NCBI GenBank assembly: GCA_013339895.1
Contig: JABACO010000005.1
Coordinates: forward strand, 6,418,205 to 6,482,204
Direction of reading: 5' to 3'
From: Ephydatia muelleri
Taxonomy: Eukaryota > Porifera > Demospongiae > Spongillida > Spongillidae
DNA length: 64,000 nt
In this document: piece after piece, positions 10,312-21,780 of the stretch
How positions within the stretch are numbered: the first letter of the stretch is position 1
How the letters are laid out: the number at the start of each line of letters is the position of its first letter
Notes under the pieces: generated by a model
Database searches by the model: none
Seen by the model: the letters and a program-made list of their open reading frames with translations, nothing else
Told to the model about the DNA's origin: nothing
Program-made: the position numbers and the translations under genes

Positions 10312-13079
10312 ATGGCTCGCAAGTTTCGTTTGGGTCGGTCACGTAAGAATGCTGAGAGAAAATCCCAACAACATAAAAAATCTACATGCTTCGTGAAAAA
10401 AGGGAGGCCTACTAAGAAAGTGAGTTATAGAGCATAAAGTTTGTACTGTCTGTTATACTTGCCACTGCAGATTGGCATCCAACAGCTCTCCACTGGGATA
10501 TATTTGCCCCCATTATGGAGTAACCAGTCTTCAATGCAGTTTGTACACTTCTGCAAAATTGAGCATGGAAGCTCAAACCAAACAGCAGCTACTGTTACTA
10601 AGTCAGTGACAATAAATGAGGACCTAAGTTGGTCTGTTAATGTTCATGGACACAAGTTGATAGCTGGTAAGTGCAACGCTTTGTGCTGTGTAAAAGACAA
10701 GATAACAACAAAAGCTGCACTTAGTCGACTGGTACACCAAATAGACAGCTTAAGTGTTTGTTCAGGAAATCCTGATAGTCATTTTCTTGAACTAGCAGAT
10801 GCTCGCAAGGGCATTTTTCATTCTCCTAGCAAAAACATGGTGGCATTTATTGATTCATTCTTCCCTGTTATGTTTGAGGATGAAATGTATAGTAGAACAC
10901 TGCGCTGTAATGAATGTGAACTCTTAGTTACTAACAACAGGTGTGATACTTGCAAGCAGTATCGTTGCACTCTACGTGCTCTGCATAGCCAGTGGTTACG
11001 GCAGCAAAAAAAAACTGCCAATCATGCCTCAATATCAAGCCACACCAACTTCCGTTACTTAAAGACACCTGAACGCCAACAGAGAATAAGAAGGCTCAGG
11101 AATGAAATAGTGAACAAAAGAAAAGAAGTGGAAAGGTTAAAGAGTTATGTGAATGTTGCCACTGAGCAGCATGGAATATACATAGAAGAGGCTTTGGAAA
11201 AAGATATTAAGCAAATTATGGAAGAGAAAAGCAATGAGATAAGAAAAACATACCAAGCAGATTCATTTCAGTGTATATTTTGGAATCAACAACTTGAGCT
11301 TTTAAAACTGAAAGACAAACGGCAAATAAGATGGCATCCTATGATCATTAGATGGTGTCTTAGCCTGAAGCTGCTTTCTTCTGCATCCTATCATGCCTTA
11401 AGGTCATCAAACTTAGTTATCTTACCATCTGAACGAACACTTCGAGATTATACTAACATAGTTAAAGCCAAGACTGGATTTTCAACAGGCATTGATGCAC
11501 AGCTGTGTCATGAAGCAAATATTGATAGCATTCCTGATCATGAAAAGTATGTGTGCCTAGTATTTGATGAAGTTAAAATAAAGGAAGATCTTGTCTTTGA
11601 CAAACATTCATTAGAGCTTGTTGGTTTTGTTCAGATAGGTGATATAAATACTCACTTGTCTAAATTTGAAAGCTGCAGTATGCCACAGAAAACTCCTGTA
11701 GCACCACAACTTGCCACTCATATGCTAAGCTTCATGGTCTCTGGTATCATGACTGATTTGCAGTTCCCTTATGTTTCATTTCCATGCTCAACGATTTCTG
11801 GTGACCAACTGTATTCAATGGTATGGGGGTGTATCCGAAGGCTTGAAACCTGTGGATTTAAAGTGCTGGCAGTCACTTGTGATGGTGCATCCTCAAACCG
11901 CACATTTATGAAGCTACACCAGTCTGGTGATAATTTAACCTACAAGACTATTAACCCATATGCAAATGAGGATCGACCCCTTTTCTTCATATCAGATCCT
12001 TCTCACTTAATAAAGACAGTGCGTAATTGTTGGGCCAATTCATATGGTCACAGCTATACAAGAAAGCTTAAGGTATGCATCTTAGTTTTTTCCCCTCATA
12101 AATTCATTATCTCTCACATCAGATTAATGGTCAAGACATAAGCTGGCAACATTTAGTGGACCTGTACAAAGCACACAGAGGACCTGATTGTGCTACACTT
12201 GGACTGTCTATTCTACCTAAGCTGAAGTGGGAACACATTGAACTTAATTCTTACTCTAAAATGAGAGTAGATCTTGCAGCACAAGTAAGATATTTATGGG
12301 GATGGATATGTGTGACCAGTATGACTTCCACAGGTGCTTAGCACTACTGTAGCTGAAGCATTTGCATATGAGAACAGCCCGCATACCAAAGAGACAGAAC
12401 GATTTGTTCGCATCTTTGACAAATTTTTTGATCTAATGAACACCAGAAACACCAAAGAGTTTGTACTTAAGCGAAAACCTAATCTTGCCCCCTACATTAA
12501 TAATCCTGAAACTGAAGAGCGTCTGAAGGTAAATTGTATGCATAAGTTTGAAAAAAAACAAAAACAATTATGGTCGCTATACTTATTGTCCTATAGTGGC
12601 TGCAGGATGTGTTTCTTCCGTATCTTGATGAGTGGGAAGCATATGCTCATGCTCAAGAGCATTTAAGTTCTGCTGAACAAATCAAGTTGTGTTTGTCAAG
12701 AAACATTGCAGGGGCTTCGCATAACAGGTACATTCTATATCATGCAATAATCACTGATTACTCTAACAAATCTAATGCAGTCCATGCATTCATTGAACTG
12801 GTGAGATATCTTCTAAAGCAACCCCGTGTGGTATATGTGCTGAGTGCGAAACTATCTCAAGATTGTGTGGAATCATTCTTCGGCAAGCAAAGAATGAGAG
12901 GTGGGTATTGTGAAAACCCAAATGTATCCTCTTTCATTAGTGGGGCCCAGTCATTACGTGTTCAGAGTTCTACAGCAATACAACCACGTAGAGGGAACTG
13001 CAGACTTCGAGTAGTAGATGATGTTTGTATTGATGACAGACCACTTCCAAAACGGAAAAGGATAAGCAAGAAAAAATAA
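10312..13079 (+). CDS. P-element/THAP9-like transposase, five exons
   Basis: Exons 10312-10419, 10471-12072, 12123-12284, 12334-12528 and 12606-13079. Every junction has GT/AG and every exon is a multiple of three, giving 846 residues without a stop. Family motifs: LPSERTLRDYT, DEVKIKEDLVFDKHSLELVG, TCDGASSN, FISDPSHLIKTVRNC, then INGQDISWQHLVDLYKAH, and near the end LSQDCVESFFGKQRMRGGY and RRGNCR. The likely RNase-H-fold acidic residues are D402 (FDE), D507 (CDG) and E778 (QDCVES), by analogy with the Drosophila P transposase. A coiled coil lies about residues 230-290. No THAP zinc finger is present; instead the start is a basic 36-residue exon (MARKFRLGRSRKNAERK), and a CNEC-x8-CDTC pair lies about residue 187. 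It cuts and pastes the surrounding element. Likely functional by sequence; activity untested. Confidence 0.9.
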
Positions 13080-13122
13080 CTGCATTACATTACATTACAC
13101 ACATGCAGCAAAGCATTTTAAC

Positions 13123-14148
13123 TTAAATGTCATCAGCAGCAGCATTGTTCATATCTAACTTCCTACGTTTAAGTTGCTTTCGTAATCCAGTTGACTTTTT
13201 TGTACATGATTTTGTTATCTGCTTGTATTGTTCCACAAATGCTCCAGCAATTGAAAACCCTCTGATTGTAACCCACAATTCGATGATTTCTGTCAATAGT
13301 TGTTGTCCGACTATATCATCCAGTTCTACAGCAATCATAGACCAGTAGAATTGAATACTATCATTGTTGGCTATCTGAGCAATGGCATCTTGCTTATCTT
13401 TTTCAAAACCATCCAGTGTTGTCAGAAATTTCTTAACCAAACACTCTATTTCATAAAACATATTGTATGCCTCATCGTGTATATGGAACAAGCCTCCCCG
13501 GTCTATTGCTAAAAGCCATCTCTTAGTGTACTCCAGGTAAGTGCTTGTAACAGAGCCTTCACCCTTCTGAGATAAACTTGATAAGCACACTATGAAATCC
13601 TGTCTATTCGGATCTGTACAAGTTGGTTTAGAATACTTTTGCAACAGTTTCCATGGGACATACCCAGCAGCATAGCGCAATGCATTCAGGTCATTCTCAG
13701 TGGGGTCAGCTACTACAATTTGCTGCTCATTCACTTCGTACATCGTCTTCACAAACATTCCAAACAATTTCTCATTTACGTATTCGCATAGCAAAGGGTC
13801 TTCTAAATACTTGACATCTAAAGCACTGCTTTGAAAGTATTCTTTCCACAGCACACGAAGCTCAGATATCCTTGCTGAATGGAATTTGCTCCACAAATGC
13901 CTCTTCTTATTGTCGAAAGCCTTTTTACTCTTTGGGATCGCCGGATCGGGCACAAGTTTCTGATATGTACCTACTATTTTATCGGCAAAGCTCTCAAACT
14001 TGTCCTGGCCATCATGGTGGCAATCGGCACTGGAGTCAAGTATGACTTTCGCTGCTTCTTTAGCCAGCTTCATTCTAGGAGTGTCTAACTGGCAGTCCTC
14101 GTCATCAAAAATGGCACAAATAGCGCTTCTAAGTATCGCAGCAGACAT
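13123..14148 (-). CDS. Accessory protein of the P-like transposon, function unknown
   Basis: Open frame of 341 residues from ATG 14148 (an upstream TTG at 14169 is possible) to a stop at 13123, lying wholly inside the terminal repeats and convergent with the transposase gene. I do not recognise the family. Visible landmarks: an acidic start (FDDEDCQLDTPRMK), LRYAAGYVPWKLLQKYSKP, CLSSLSQKGEGSV, WLLAIDRGGLFHIHDEAYNMF, LDDIVGQQLLTEIIELWVTI, RGFSIAGAFVEQYKQ and a Lys/Arg-rich C-terminus (RKQLKRRKLDMN) that could be a nuclear localisation signal. It has no membrane segments and looks mostly helical. A decayed homologue sits at 20207-20810 near P-like terminal sequence, so the gene travels with this transposon family. 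A role in transposition or host interaction is inference only. Confidence 0.8.
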   Translation of the reverse strand: MSAAILRSAICAIFDDEDCQLDTPRMKLAKEAAKVILDSSADCHHDGQDKFESFADKIVGTYQKLVPDPAIPKSKKAFDNKKRHLWSKFHSARISELRVLWKEYFQSSALDVKYLEDPLLCEYVNEKLFGMFVKTMYEVNEQQIVVADPTENDLNALRYAAGYVPWKLLQKYSKPTCTDPNRQDFIVCLSSLSQKGEGSVTSTYLEYTKRWLLAIDRGGLFHIHDEAYNMFYEIECLVKKFLTTLDGFEKDKQDAIAQIANNDSIQFYWSMIAVELDDIVGQQLLTEIIELWVTIRGFSIAGAFVEQYKQITKSCTKKSTGLRKQLKRRKLDMNNAAADDI

Positions 14149-14398
14149 AGCTAGGAAGATCGAACACAATCATGCAATTTACGGTATCGCGAAATGCGGA
14201 TGAATCCCGTAATCTTTACCGTTTCCAATCCCTTTATTCTATTATCTATGGTGGCGGATACAGGGGGTGGGGGGGGGGGGTCGGTGGTGTCCGGACCCCC
14301 AGACCTGATGATGAATAAAATTAAGGATTAATACTTTAATTCATTAGCGAAACCAATTAACAACATCCCATGTGATATTCATTGTTCTAGAGAGCGTT

Positions 14399-15420
14399 AT
14401 GGCGAGCAAGTGTGTTCACTCGGGCTCGGAAAGTATCTCGAATTACTTTTCAAAGAAAGCAAAAGGTAATTTATGCGTACAGGAATCGCGCGCCTGTCAT
14501 GACTTCACCCACCCGATCGCGTTATCTCATTACGTGATTCAGCTGCGTGAATGCATGAGGGCCCACATGCACACACCACTTAGACTACTCCTCCCCCCCC
14601 CCCCGCAGTCCTATTAGAAATCGATCCAACCCGTCCCCCTCCCTTTCAGACTTACCTCGCTACGGGCCTGGAGTTCCTTTTTTATTTATCTTTTTTGACA
14701 CATGCAGATATGGGTAAGACGCAAGATGAGGATATTGTGCATGCCTATAACTTGATACACAGTGTCATCAGTGATATTGCAATTCTCAGAGAGAACATTG
14801 AAAACGATTTTCATGATTGGTTTATGGATGCTAGCAGAATTGGTAGTGAGTTAGGCATAGTACTTACAGTTCCACGTCTATCTGGAAGACAGCAACACAG
14901 GACTAATGCAGGTCCAGAAAATCCAGATCCTGAAGTTTATTACAGAATTAATGTGGCAATTCCATTCTTGGATCACATGGAACAAGTACTAAACAATAGA
15001 TTTCATCGTGACAGTCTATGGTTGGTAGTCAATTATTTTATCTAGTTCCAACATTAATAATTAATCACAGTGATTTACAAGATCTTGCAAAATGTTTGTT
15101 GTTTTGAGAACGTGATTTACCTAGTGCTTCATCACTTCTATCTGAATTAAAACAGTGGCAACGTTTTGGAAACTAAAATCTGAATCCCTTGATAACATCA
15201 TTCCTGCAGATCTGGCACATTGTATCCATGCAGCTGATGAAGATGTTTTCCCCAACATACGAGTACTATTAATTATTGCCTGCACTATACCTGTGTCGAG
15301 CTGTGAAGCAGAAAGGTCTTTTTCAGCATAGAGGCGTATTAAATCCTATTTTGAGTTCTTTGCTGGATTATAGCATCGATGCATTTGCATAGTGATGTTG
15401 ATATTGATATCGATGAGGTG
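14399..15420 (+). pseudogene. hAT-C transposase remnant
   Basis: A first exon at 14399-14465 reads MASKCVHSGSESISNYFSKK and ends at a GTAATT donor. A second block, about 14696-15045, reads AILRENIENDFHDWF and YYRINVAIPFLDHMEQVL, typical of the middle of hAT transposases. A third block, about 15249-15360, reads LLIIACTIPVSSCEAERSFS, the dimerisation domain, broken by TAG right after FSA. The middle of the catalytic core is absent. Plus strand, opposite to the host hAT-A gene. Confidence 0.8.
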
Positions 15421-15884
15421 TGCATATGAAGCTTTTAATATCAGCAAACACAACAGAAAAATGTTTCAATCTTGTATTTTGTACCAATAAATGATTTTGT
15501 AGTAATCGTATAGATTCATTGTATGTTTTATTAGTTCATTCAGTGTCAAATGTGAAATGGCGATAAATACGCATTTTAATTCCACAGCTATCTGCCATGA
15601 TAGGAAAATAAGTCTGTTAAATAGGGATTACTCATTAATTTAGGATACGCAGTTTATGAGTTGCACTGAGAATAGAGTCCCCCAATCCAAACCACGCACA
15701 GTATTCGCCGCCCTTTTCAAGTTTCTATAGAATGTCACCAATTATGTGCGGGATGACGATCCGTCAAAAGCTTCCGCGCTTCGCGCGGGAGGGGACACAT
15801 CCCCCTCCCGCACCCTCCCCCTATTAATTATTCATGTCGGCCCCCCCCCCCCCTTCCAGAATTCCTGTATCCGCCCCTGTATGT

Positions 15885-16400
15885 AACCAAAGCCTGCCGT
15901 AGCTTCTTCCATCCTCTGAATAGTGTCACTAGCAGAGTTTTTCAGTTTTTCCAAAGAATCAATTGCACTTTGCATCATGGCCAGTGCGTTGCAAATATCC
16001 ATGTTCACAGTTTGCAAATAACGGCTCAGAGGTCTGGGGACTACAAAGATCTCCTGGAAAAGATACATGGTTGCCATGAATTGCTTTGTATTGATAGAAG
16101 AAAGCAATCCCGTTGCATCAGATCTATATGCTTTGTATCAAATGTGTTATCCATTTCAATTTTGTCAAGAGTTAGAATAATATATTCATGACGCTCCACA
16201 AAAGTATTCACTCACTACGGTATTTAAGCGCTTCAGAGAACGAATAGCCAACCCTTTAGAGACTTGCATGTCTTCAAATATGGAATGGACTTTGACAGAT
16301 TTTCTGAATAGGAGATACAGGGTCTCTAAATTACCAGCAATTGTTTCCTCAGGCCTTTAGACTTCTGGGTGGTCTTCTTTTGTTCAGTTCATGGCCAGCA
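15885..16400 (-). pseudogene. hAT-A transposase, upstream block
   Basis: Minus-strand frames read GNLETLYLLFRKSVKVHSIF and then VVPRPLSRYLQTVNMDICNA, matching hAT transposases of the TTF-finger type. The same motifs recur in the hAT remnant at 47.4-47.7 kb (FGNLEALYLLFTRSPKMH), which confirms homology inside this window. Frameshifts lie between the two stretches. Confidence 0.75.
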
Positions 16401-19196
16401 ATTGCGGACATGAATTATTTGAATTCCGTAATACGCGTAATAAAATTATTGTACATGGAGTCTATGGGTAATTTCTATCAATCGCGCACAGTTTAGTACC
16501 AAAGACTTGTAGTAAAGTTTATAAACCTTAGTATGATACAGGGACAAATAACACATTTGTTTTTATATCTTCTGTTCTGTAAAAATCTGCCCCCATCAAT
16601 TTCAAAACGGGGTTTTGTTTTACTGCATACATTTAATAGCTGGCATACTTTTGATCACTTTTCCCTTTCCTATTTTACCGCGTGGACGATCTATTGAAGA
16701 TTATAAAGTGGATTCTGAAGCCAAAGCTATTTGCATATTTATATGTGCAAATAGCATATCTACCCCATGTGCACGTCTATTTCTAGATTCAAGTATGTGA
16801 ATTCTAGTACCCCGTTCAAGCCATAAATTACTAATAATGAATAAAACGTCATAAGGTTGCCCAAGCACTCCTCAAAGCCTTGTTTCTTGTACGATACTAC
16901 TATACCACTACCCGGCCAACTCTCAGACATGGCAGCATACATGCACGACCTGTCCGTGGAGTATGTTGGAACGATGTTTCCTAGCTTGGTACGTTTTGTT
17001 ACGATAAGCTATATTGCTATCATATGAGTTATCATCACTCAGCAACAGCCATCTCCAAAACAGCGAGACTAGGGTTTTTTTGACAGTATTTTACGCAAAG
17101 TATAGGGTATACGTTATAAGCTATGCAGCCTTCTCTGTGATCACGCGTGCGTAGGATTTTGATCGAAACACGAAGTGTGCAAGCAACTTCCCACCGCATG
17201 TACGATCCATATGAATAGGGAAGCCCTAGCTGCTAGAACGCCACAGTGCACCACACGTATCAACGCATAATTCCCACAAACGTGAAATATAAGGCAACTC
17301 TTCCGCGATCGCGTGTCATAGGCTTTGCCTTCAAAGTTGTACCACAATATCTCAGCAAAGAGTCTGAGACACGCTTGTTTATGTGCCGATTGCGAGTCAA
17401 TGGTGCATGGTTTCCTTCTCAGCACATACAACTCACTGCCCGGTGGTGGAGTCACCAAGATTACTGATGTTATATTTATGGTACAGCACGCCACCATTAA
17501 TTCGTTGCTGATGCCTTAATTGGGCTGGAGTACCGACTCGAAATAGAGATGGTTATTCCGTATTACTACCAGTTCTTACTTCGGCCGGTAAGTATTATTG
17601 TTAATCCGACCTCTGTCGTTAGTACCTAAACCCTGCCAGCGGCCGTACCCTAGCTATGCCATTGCTATTACAAGTCGAGACAACCAAAATCATCGGACAA
17701 TGGAAAGGAGGATTACGACGTAACCAAGGAAACCCATAATATGGCTCGTTCCATTGTGTCTCCCTATACTAGGCAGTACTCGGGATCTGACTACTCTGAT
17801 ACAAGTAATTAATTAAACATGCAAGCTAGAGAGATACCGGTACCGTTCACTATTATACATGCATGGATAATCCTTTTGTCTTACACTGTAGTTTAATACT
17901 CCATTCAGTACGCTTTGATTCACACCGGATATATTACATGTACATTTAGATTCTTCGATTAGAACGCTACTTATATTCGTGTGCTAGCATAGTTCATTGG
18001 TCATTCAATTTAAAGTGTCTTTTCAAATTTGCAACGAATGGAGTCATCGGATTACCATGCGGAACCAGTTCTCGAGAAGCGCTTTAAAAGAATAATAATA
18101 ATGGGAGTCTGACACAAATACTTCATGTCATGAGAGGACATCCTTAACTGGTGAAAATAAAATAAAAGTTCTTAAGGTACAAATACACTTTACATTAGTA
18201 ACATTCATCATACATGCATGTATATTGTGCATGTATACCAGCTGCTTCCTTCAAAGATAAAAGACATCCCTCTGCCTAGTGCCGTGCTGCCAACAGTAGT
18301 GAAGTTATGGGAAGTACTATGTGCAGTGAGTCAAATCGCTTGTCACCAAATTGGCATACAGAATCTATAAGGATTTTGAAGATTTATACAGCAATGAATC
18401 ACCACCACCCCAGAATGCAATTCCACCAAAAGGTAAGTTTAGCTAGTGTGCAAGTATAATAAGGCTACTCTATTCTGTCTATACAGGCCAAACAATGGGT
18501 TCAACTCTTCTTAAGCATCAAAGAAGAGGGTCACCAAAAGAAATATGTAACTCCCTACATGCATGCAATGGTATACCATGTCCCAAACATTATACGCCAC
18601 TACGGAAATTTGAAACAATTTTCATGTCAAGGTTGGTAATGCACTGTAGAGAAGCAGTACAAAGGCCAGCAATCCCTGAAGGTTAATTATATGTGACACA
18701 GTGCTGTAACAATTTCTAAAGATATTTAACCACCTACAAGACTTCTTTACTAGCTCGTGCCATCTTCAGTATTTTTAAAGAGCAATGTAAGCAAAACAAA
18801 TTGCATGCCTTTTTCCAGCCTAGCTGTATCTGAGTTCCACCCCTTTAGGAACATGTTCCTATTCATTACAAGTTGATGACCTTTACAAAAGATGTGGTCA
18901 CGACAAGATAACAGAGGTTCTAAAGGAGACCACCTGCAGGATCTTATACAAAGGATTCCCCAATAGATGATGCAGGAATAACTGACATATGTGCAGCAGG
19001 GCTGCACATAAACCATATAAGTTTATTCCTGCATAGTACACAGAATCAGATGCATAGAAAACATATATATGGTTTGCATATTTCCTACATATGAGTGGGG
19101 AGGCCAAGAAGGATGTGGGGTGGGAAGCATTCTGATCTCTATATGAGAAGTGATGTCTTTGTTCAAAATATAAATGTCTGCTGCTATTTTTATACT
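16401..19196. other. Interior of hAT-A without recognisable gene
   Basis: AT-rich DNA with only short open frames on both strands. I see no family motif, splice-supported structure or clear terminal repeat. It may hold further decayed insertions or the 5' part of the hAT-A gene. Confidence 0.4.
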
Positions 19197-19200
19197 ACTT

Positions 19201-19450
19201 GGGACAGTTTCCGCGAAAATTGCCCCACCGTTAAAATGTTATAAAAAGCATCGTGTTTGAATCGCTATAACTTCCCAACGGATAACGTTATCGACTTCCT
19301 ATTTTCAACACTTCATAGAGAAATGGTGTAGTATGAAGTGTTGAAAATAGGAAGTCGATAGCGTTATCTGTTGGGAAGTTATAGCGATTCAAACGCGATG
19401 CATTTTTATAACATTTTAACGGTGGGGCAATTTTTCGCGGAAACTGTCCC
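19201..19450. mobile_element. Foldback MITE, 250-bp near-perfect palindrome
   Basis: Two arms of about 118 bases, starting GGGACAGTTTCCGCG and ending CGCGGAAACTGTCCC, pair with only a few mismatches around a short AGAGAAATGGTGTA loop region. The 4-mer ACTT flanks both sides (19197-19200, 19451-19454) and may be a target duplication. No coding capacity. Transcribed, it would form a long hairpin. Confidence 0.85.
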
Positions 19451-19589
19451 ACTTATAATGTGTAGGTAGAAGTATGGGGATGGAGTGGGAGGGCTAACGG
19501 CTTTTAGCAGGCTTTTAGTATTCTGATATTTTTGTGAGAAATGACAATGACAAGGTAGATAATTCATAATTTATTTGATGAGCCTGATA

Positions 19590-19790
19590 ATGAAATGTAA
19601 GTTGGACAACACAACTACTAGCAACTAGAGATATTTAACCCATTCTTGCCCAGGGTACTGGCCACACTCAGGCAACTCAAGTAGATAGATTTAACCCAAT
19701 CTTGCCCAGGGTACAGACCACACCCAGACAACACAACTAACCAGCAGCTAGAGATATTTAACCCATTCTTGCCCTGGGTACAGACCAACC
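19590..19790 (+). repeat. Three imperfect ~64-bp tandem repeats
   Basis: Each copy contains TTAACCCA(T/A)TCTTGCCC(A/T)GGGTAC followed by a CACAC..CAACTA stretch. No known family. Confidence 0.65.
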
Positions 19791-20206
19791 CGGTTAATCA
19801 GCATCAGCTAAAGTGATTCTTCCTAATGTGCACCCCAGCAAAAAGAGCTGGGAGTATGTGGCGCGCGCGCGCGTGGTGTGTCATTGCGCATATCGGGATG
19901 AGGTATCAAGATGTAGGAACGGACCGTTAACGTACGCAGTCGTAGAAAATAGGTAGATACACGCCGAGCGCACTTTCACGCCGATGAAAGAAATGTATTG
20001 AACCAAGGGCACATTATACGAGCAACGACACGCTCCTCCCACTCACACAGGCACCATTTGATGTTATTAAACATTATTGACTTCTAAATAATATTATTAC
20101 GTAATAGCAAAAGTAATTAATTTTGATTTTGTTGTTGATTCTCCTGCTCGCAAAATGAAAGCGAAAAATAAAAGAATGCATTATTTTAAAAATTAATCCA
20201 ACTGCA

Positions 20207-20810
20207 CTAATGTTTAAAATCAATCAAATACTTTACATGCGTTTTCCATGTACAGACGTGTTTGGATGTCCGAAATTGCTGGACATGTTTATACTTTTCT
20301 ATCCAAGCACTTGCATATGAAAACCCAAGCATCGTGATCCATAAACTTACAACCCTGTCCAATACATTGGTAGCAGAAATCTCATCCCATCCTGCACTCA
20401 GCATTGACAAAAAAAAAACAAACAAATCTTTAATTGCAGAAGTTGCCTGCTGAATGAAGTTCTCATGAAGAGGTATTTGAAGGTGAGTGCAAAGTTCCAA
20501 TTCCATTGCAAGAAAAACCTCATATGTTATGCTGTTGACACATGTTAGCCCACCACGGTTAACCAGTTCAATCCAATCCCTTGAACCATTATCTCATTGT
20601 CAGAATTGATCATGTCATCCAGACAGAGCAGCATAAGGGACAAGGTGACTTCACTTTTAGCAATTTCTTTTTTAGAGCATGAAGAACATAGCCTGCTGAG
20701 CATGCTATGGCATTTATCTCCTCATAGGTGAGTGGATCATGAAGATCCTCATCACTAGCTGCTGACAATGCTACGCTAAAATGTGCAAAAAAGAAGTGGA
20801 CAATAAACAA
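20207..20810 (-). pseudogene. Decayed homologue of the P-like accessory gene
   Basis: Minus-strand frames in the right order reproduce landmarks of the accessory protein at 13123-14148: LTYEEINAIACSAGYVLHAL (compare NDLNALRYAAGYVPWKLL), then VNRGGLTCVNSITYEVFLAM (compare IDRGGLFHIHDEAYNMF), then VVSLWITMLGFSYASAWIEK (compare IIELWVTIRGFSIAGAFVE). Stops and shifts separate the blocks. Sequence resembling the P-like terminal repeat lies downstream at 22132-22165, so this is probably the rest of a second, diverged element of the family. Its transposase and left end were not found. Confidence 0.7.
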
Positions 20811-21050
20811 TATTCCAAGAAGGAAACGAATTTAGTAAACGAAGCAGATATTCCAAACATCAGTTAACAGAATGAACAACACTATCAAAAATCCCTGCCA
20901 AGGGTAGTGAAACAGTACATATCAAGGGCTGTGGATCCTTAGTATAGAAGACATGTATATTAGCACACGGGAATAAAACTTTAGTGAACATTCAGGTAAA
21001 ACAGCAAAACAAAGCCCTGGAGACACGATGTTCTTGCGAGGAATGGGCTA

Positions 21051-21345
21051 TTCCATTATTTAACCGTACACCCCTACAGATCGCAATAAATGCAAACGTA
21101 TACCCCCGGGACAGTTTATAAAAGCACCCATGGACAAGCTTATATTACCTCTACCCCCCAGGGACAGACTTGTAAATGCCCCCCGGACAAGCTTCTGTTT
21201 TGCCCCACCCCCCTGGACAAGCTCTATTATGTCTTCTAACCCCCCGTGACAGGCATTTAAATGACCACCCCCCGGGACATATTCCCTATACCCCCCTGGA
21301 CACCATTTGTTGTCATCTGTAGGGGTGTATAATTAAATAATGGAA
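21051..21345. mobile_element. TA-flanked MITE with internal repeats
   Basis: Inverted ends TTCCATTATTTAA..ACACCCCTACAGAT and ATCTGTAGGGGTGT..TTAAATAATGGAA, flanked by TA on both sides (21049-21050, 21346-21347), as in Tc1/mariner-type elements. The inside is an imperfect tandem array built on CCCCCGGGACA..TTAAATG and GGACAAGCT. No coding capacity. Confidence 0.8.
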
Positions 21346-21385
21346 TATATGTGCGCGCGTCTCCAGCCTCCCGCTGCAGGCGCTT

Positions 21386-21780
21386 CAGTGGCGGATCCAG
21401 GAGGGGGGGGGGGGGGGGGGTCTAAGGGGTCTAAAGACCCCCCCCCCCCCTCGGCCCGACGAGTTATGAATAAATTAACTTATGAATAATTACATGATTG
21501 ACGAGTTGAAAAACGAAGCGTTTAGTGAACGCGAGTGAACTGATTAGCGAGTTAGCATTCGTGCTTTCAATGACGCGCCAACCGAAATTTTGCTCACCTT
21601 TGAATTATAAAGCGCACGTTTTTAGTCGATAAACATACGGCCATACACTTTCGAATCTTCAAGCAACAAGACAAAACAGGTTACACGTTCGTAGCCAGCA
21701 CAACCCCGATGAAACTGTCGGACAAAGTGAGTATGTTCAATAACGCACAGTAGCGATTCTAAAAAGCCCCCACACATAAA
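21386..21780 (+). mobile_element. Left end of a hAT-C-like element
   Basis: CAGTGGCGGATCCAGGAGGG followed by an 18-base G run resembles the hAT-C terminus (CAGTGGCGGATACAGGGGG). About 320 bases on, ATGAAACTGTCGGACAAAGTGAGT could be a short first exon with a donor, as in hAT-C. No matching right end was found, so the element is truncated. Confidence 0.55.

Larger units (their letters stand above)
9760..14250 (+). mobile_element. P/THAP9-like DNA transposon with two convergent genes
   Basis: Inverted terminal repeats of 34 bases are identical at 9760-9793 and 14217-14250; they start CATAGATAATAGAATAAAGG. Both flanks carry GTGGCGG (9753-9759 and 14251-14257), a 7-bp duplication made from the CAGTGGCGG terminus of hAT-C; P elements usually give 8 bp. 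Inside are a five-exon transposase gene (+, 10312-13079) and a single-exon accessory gene (-, 14148-13123) that converge with 43 bases between their stops. Identical ends and open frames point to a recent insertion, the youngest in this stack. Confidence 0.9.
9751..15879 (+). mobile_element. hAT-C: hAT transposon inserted in hAT-A, itself interrupted
   Basis: The left end CAGTGGCGG at 9751 is split by the P-like element and resumes at 14251 as GTGGCGGATACAGGGGG. The right end, 15879, is the reverse complement (caggggcggatacagg). A 5-bp direct repeat TATGT flanks the element (9746-9750 and 15880-15884). hAT duplications are usually 8 bp, but some hAT lineages are reported with 5 bp. Removing it brings two blocks of the hAT-A transposase together. 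Without the P-like insert it is about 1.6 kb and carries a decayed plus-strand transposase. Confidence 0.8.
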
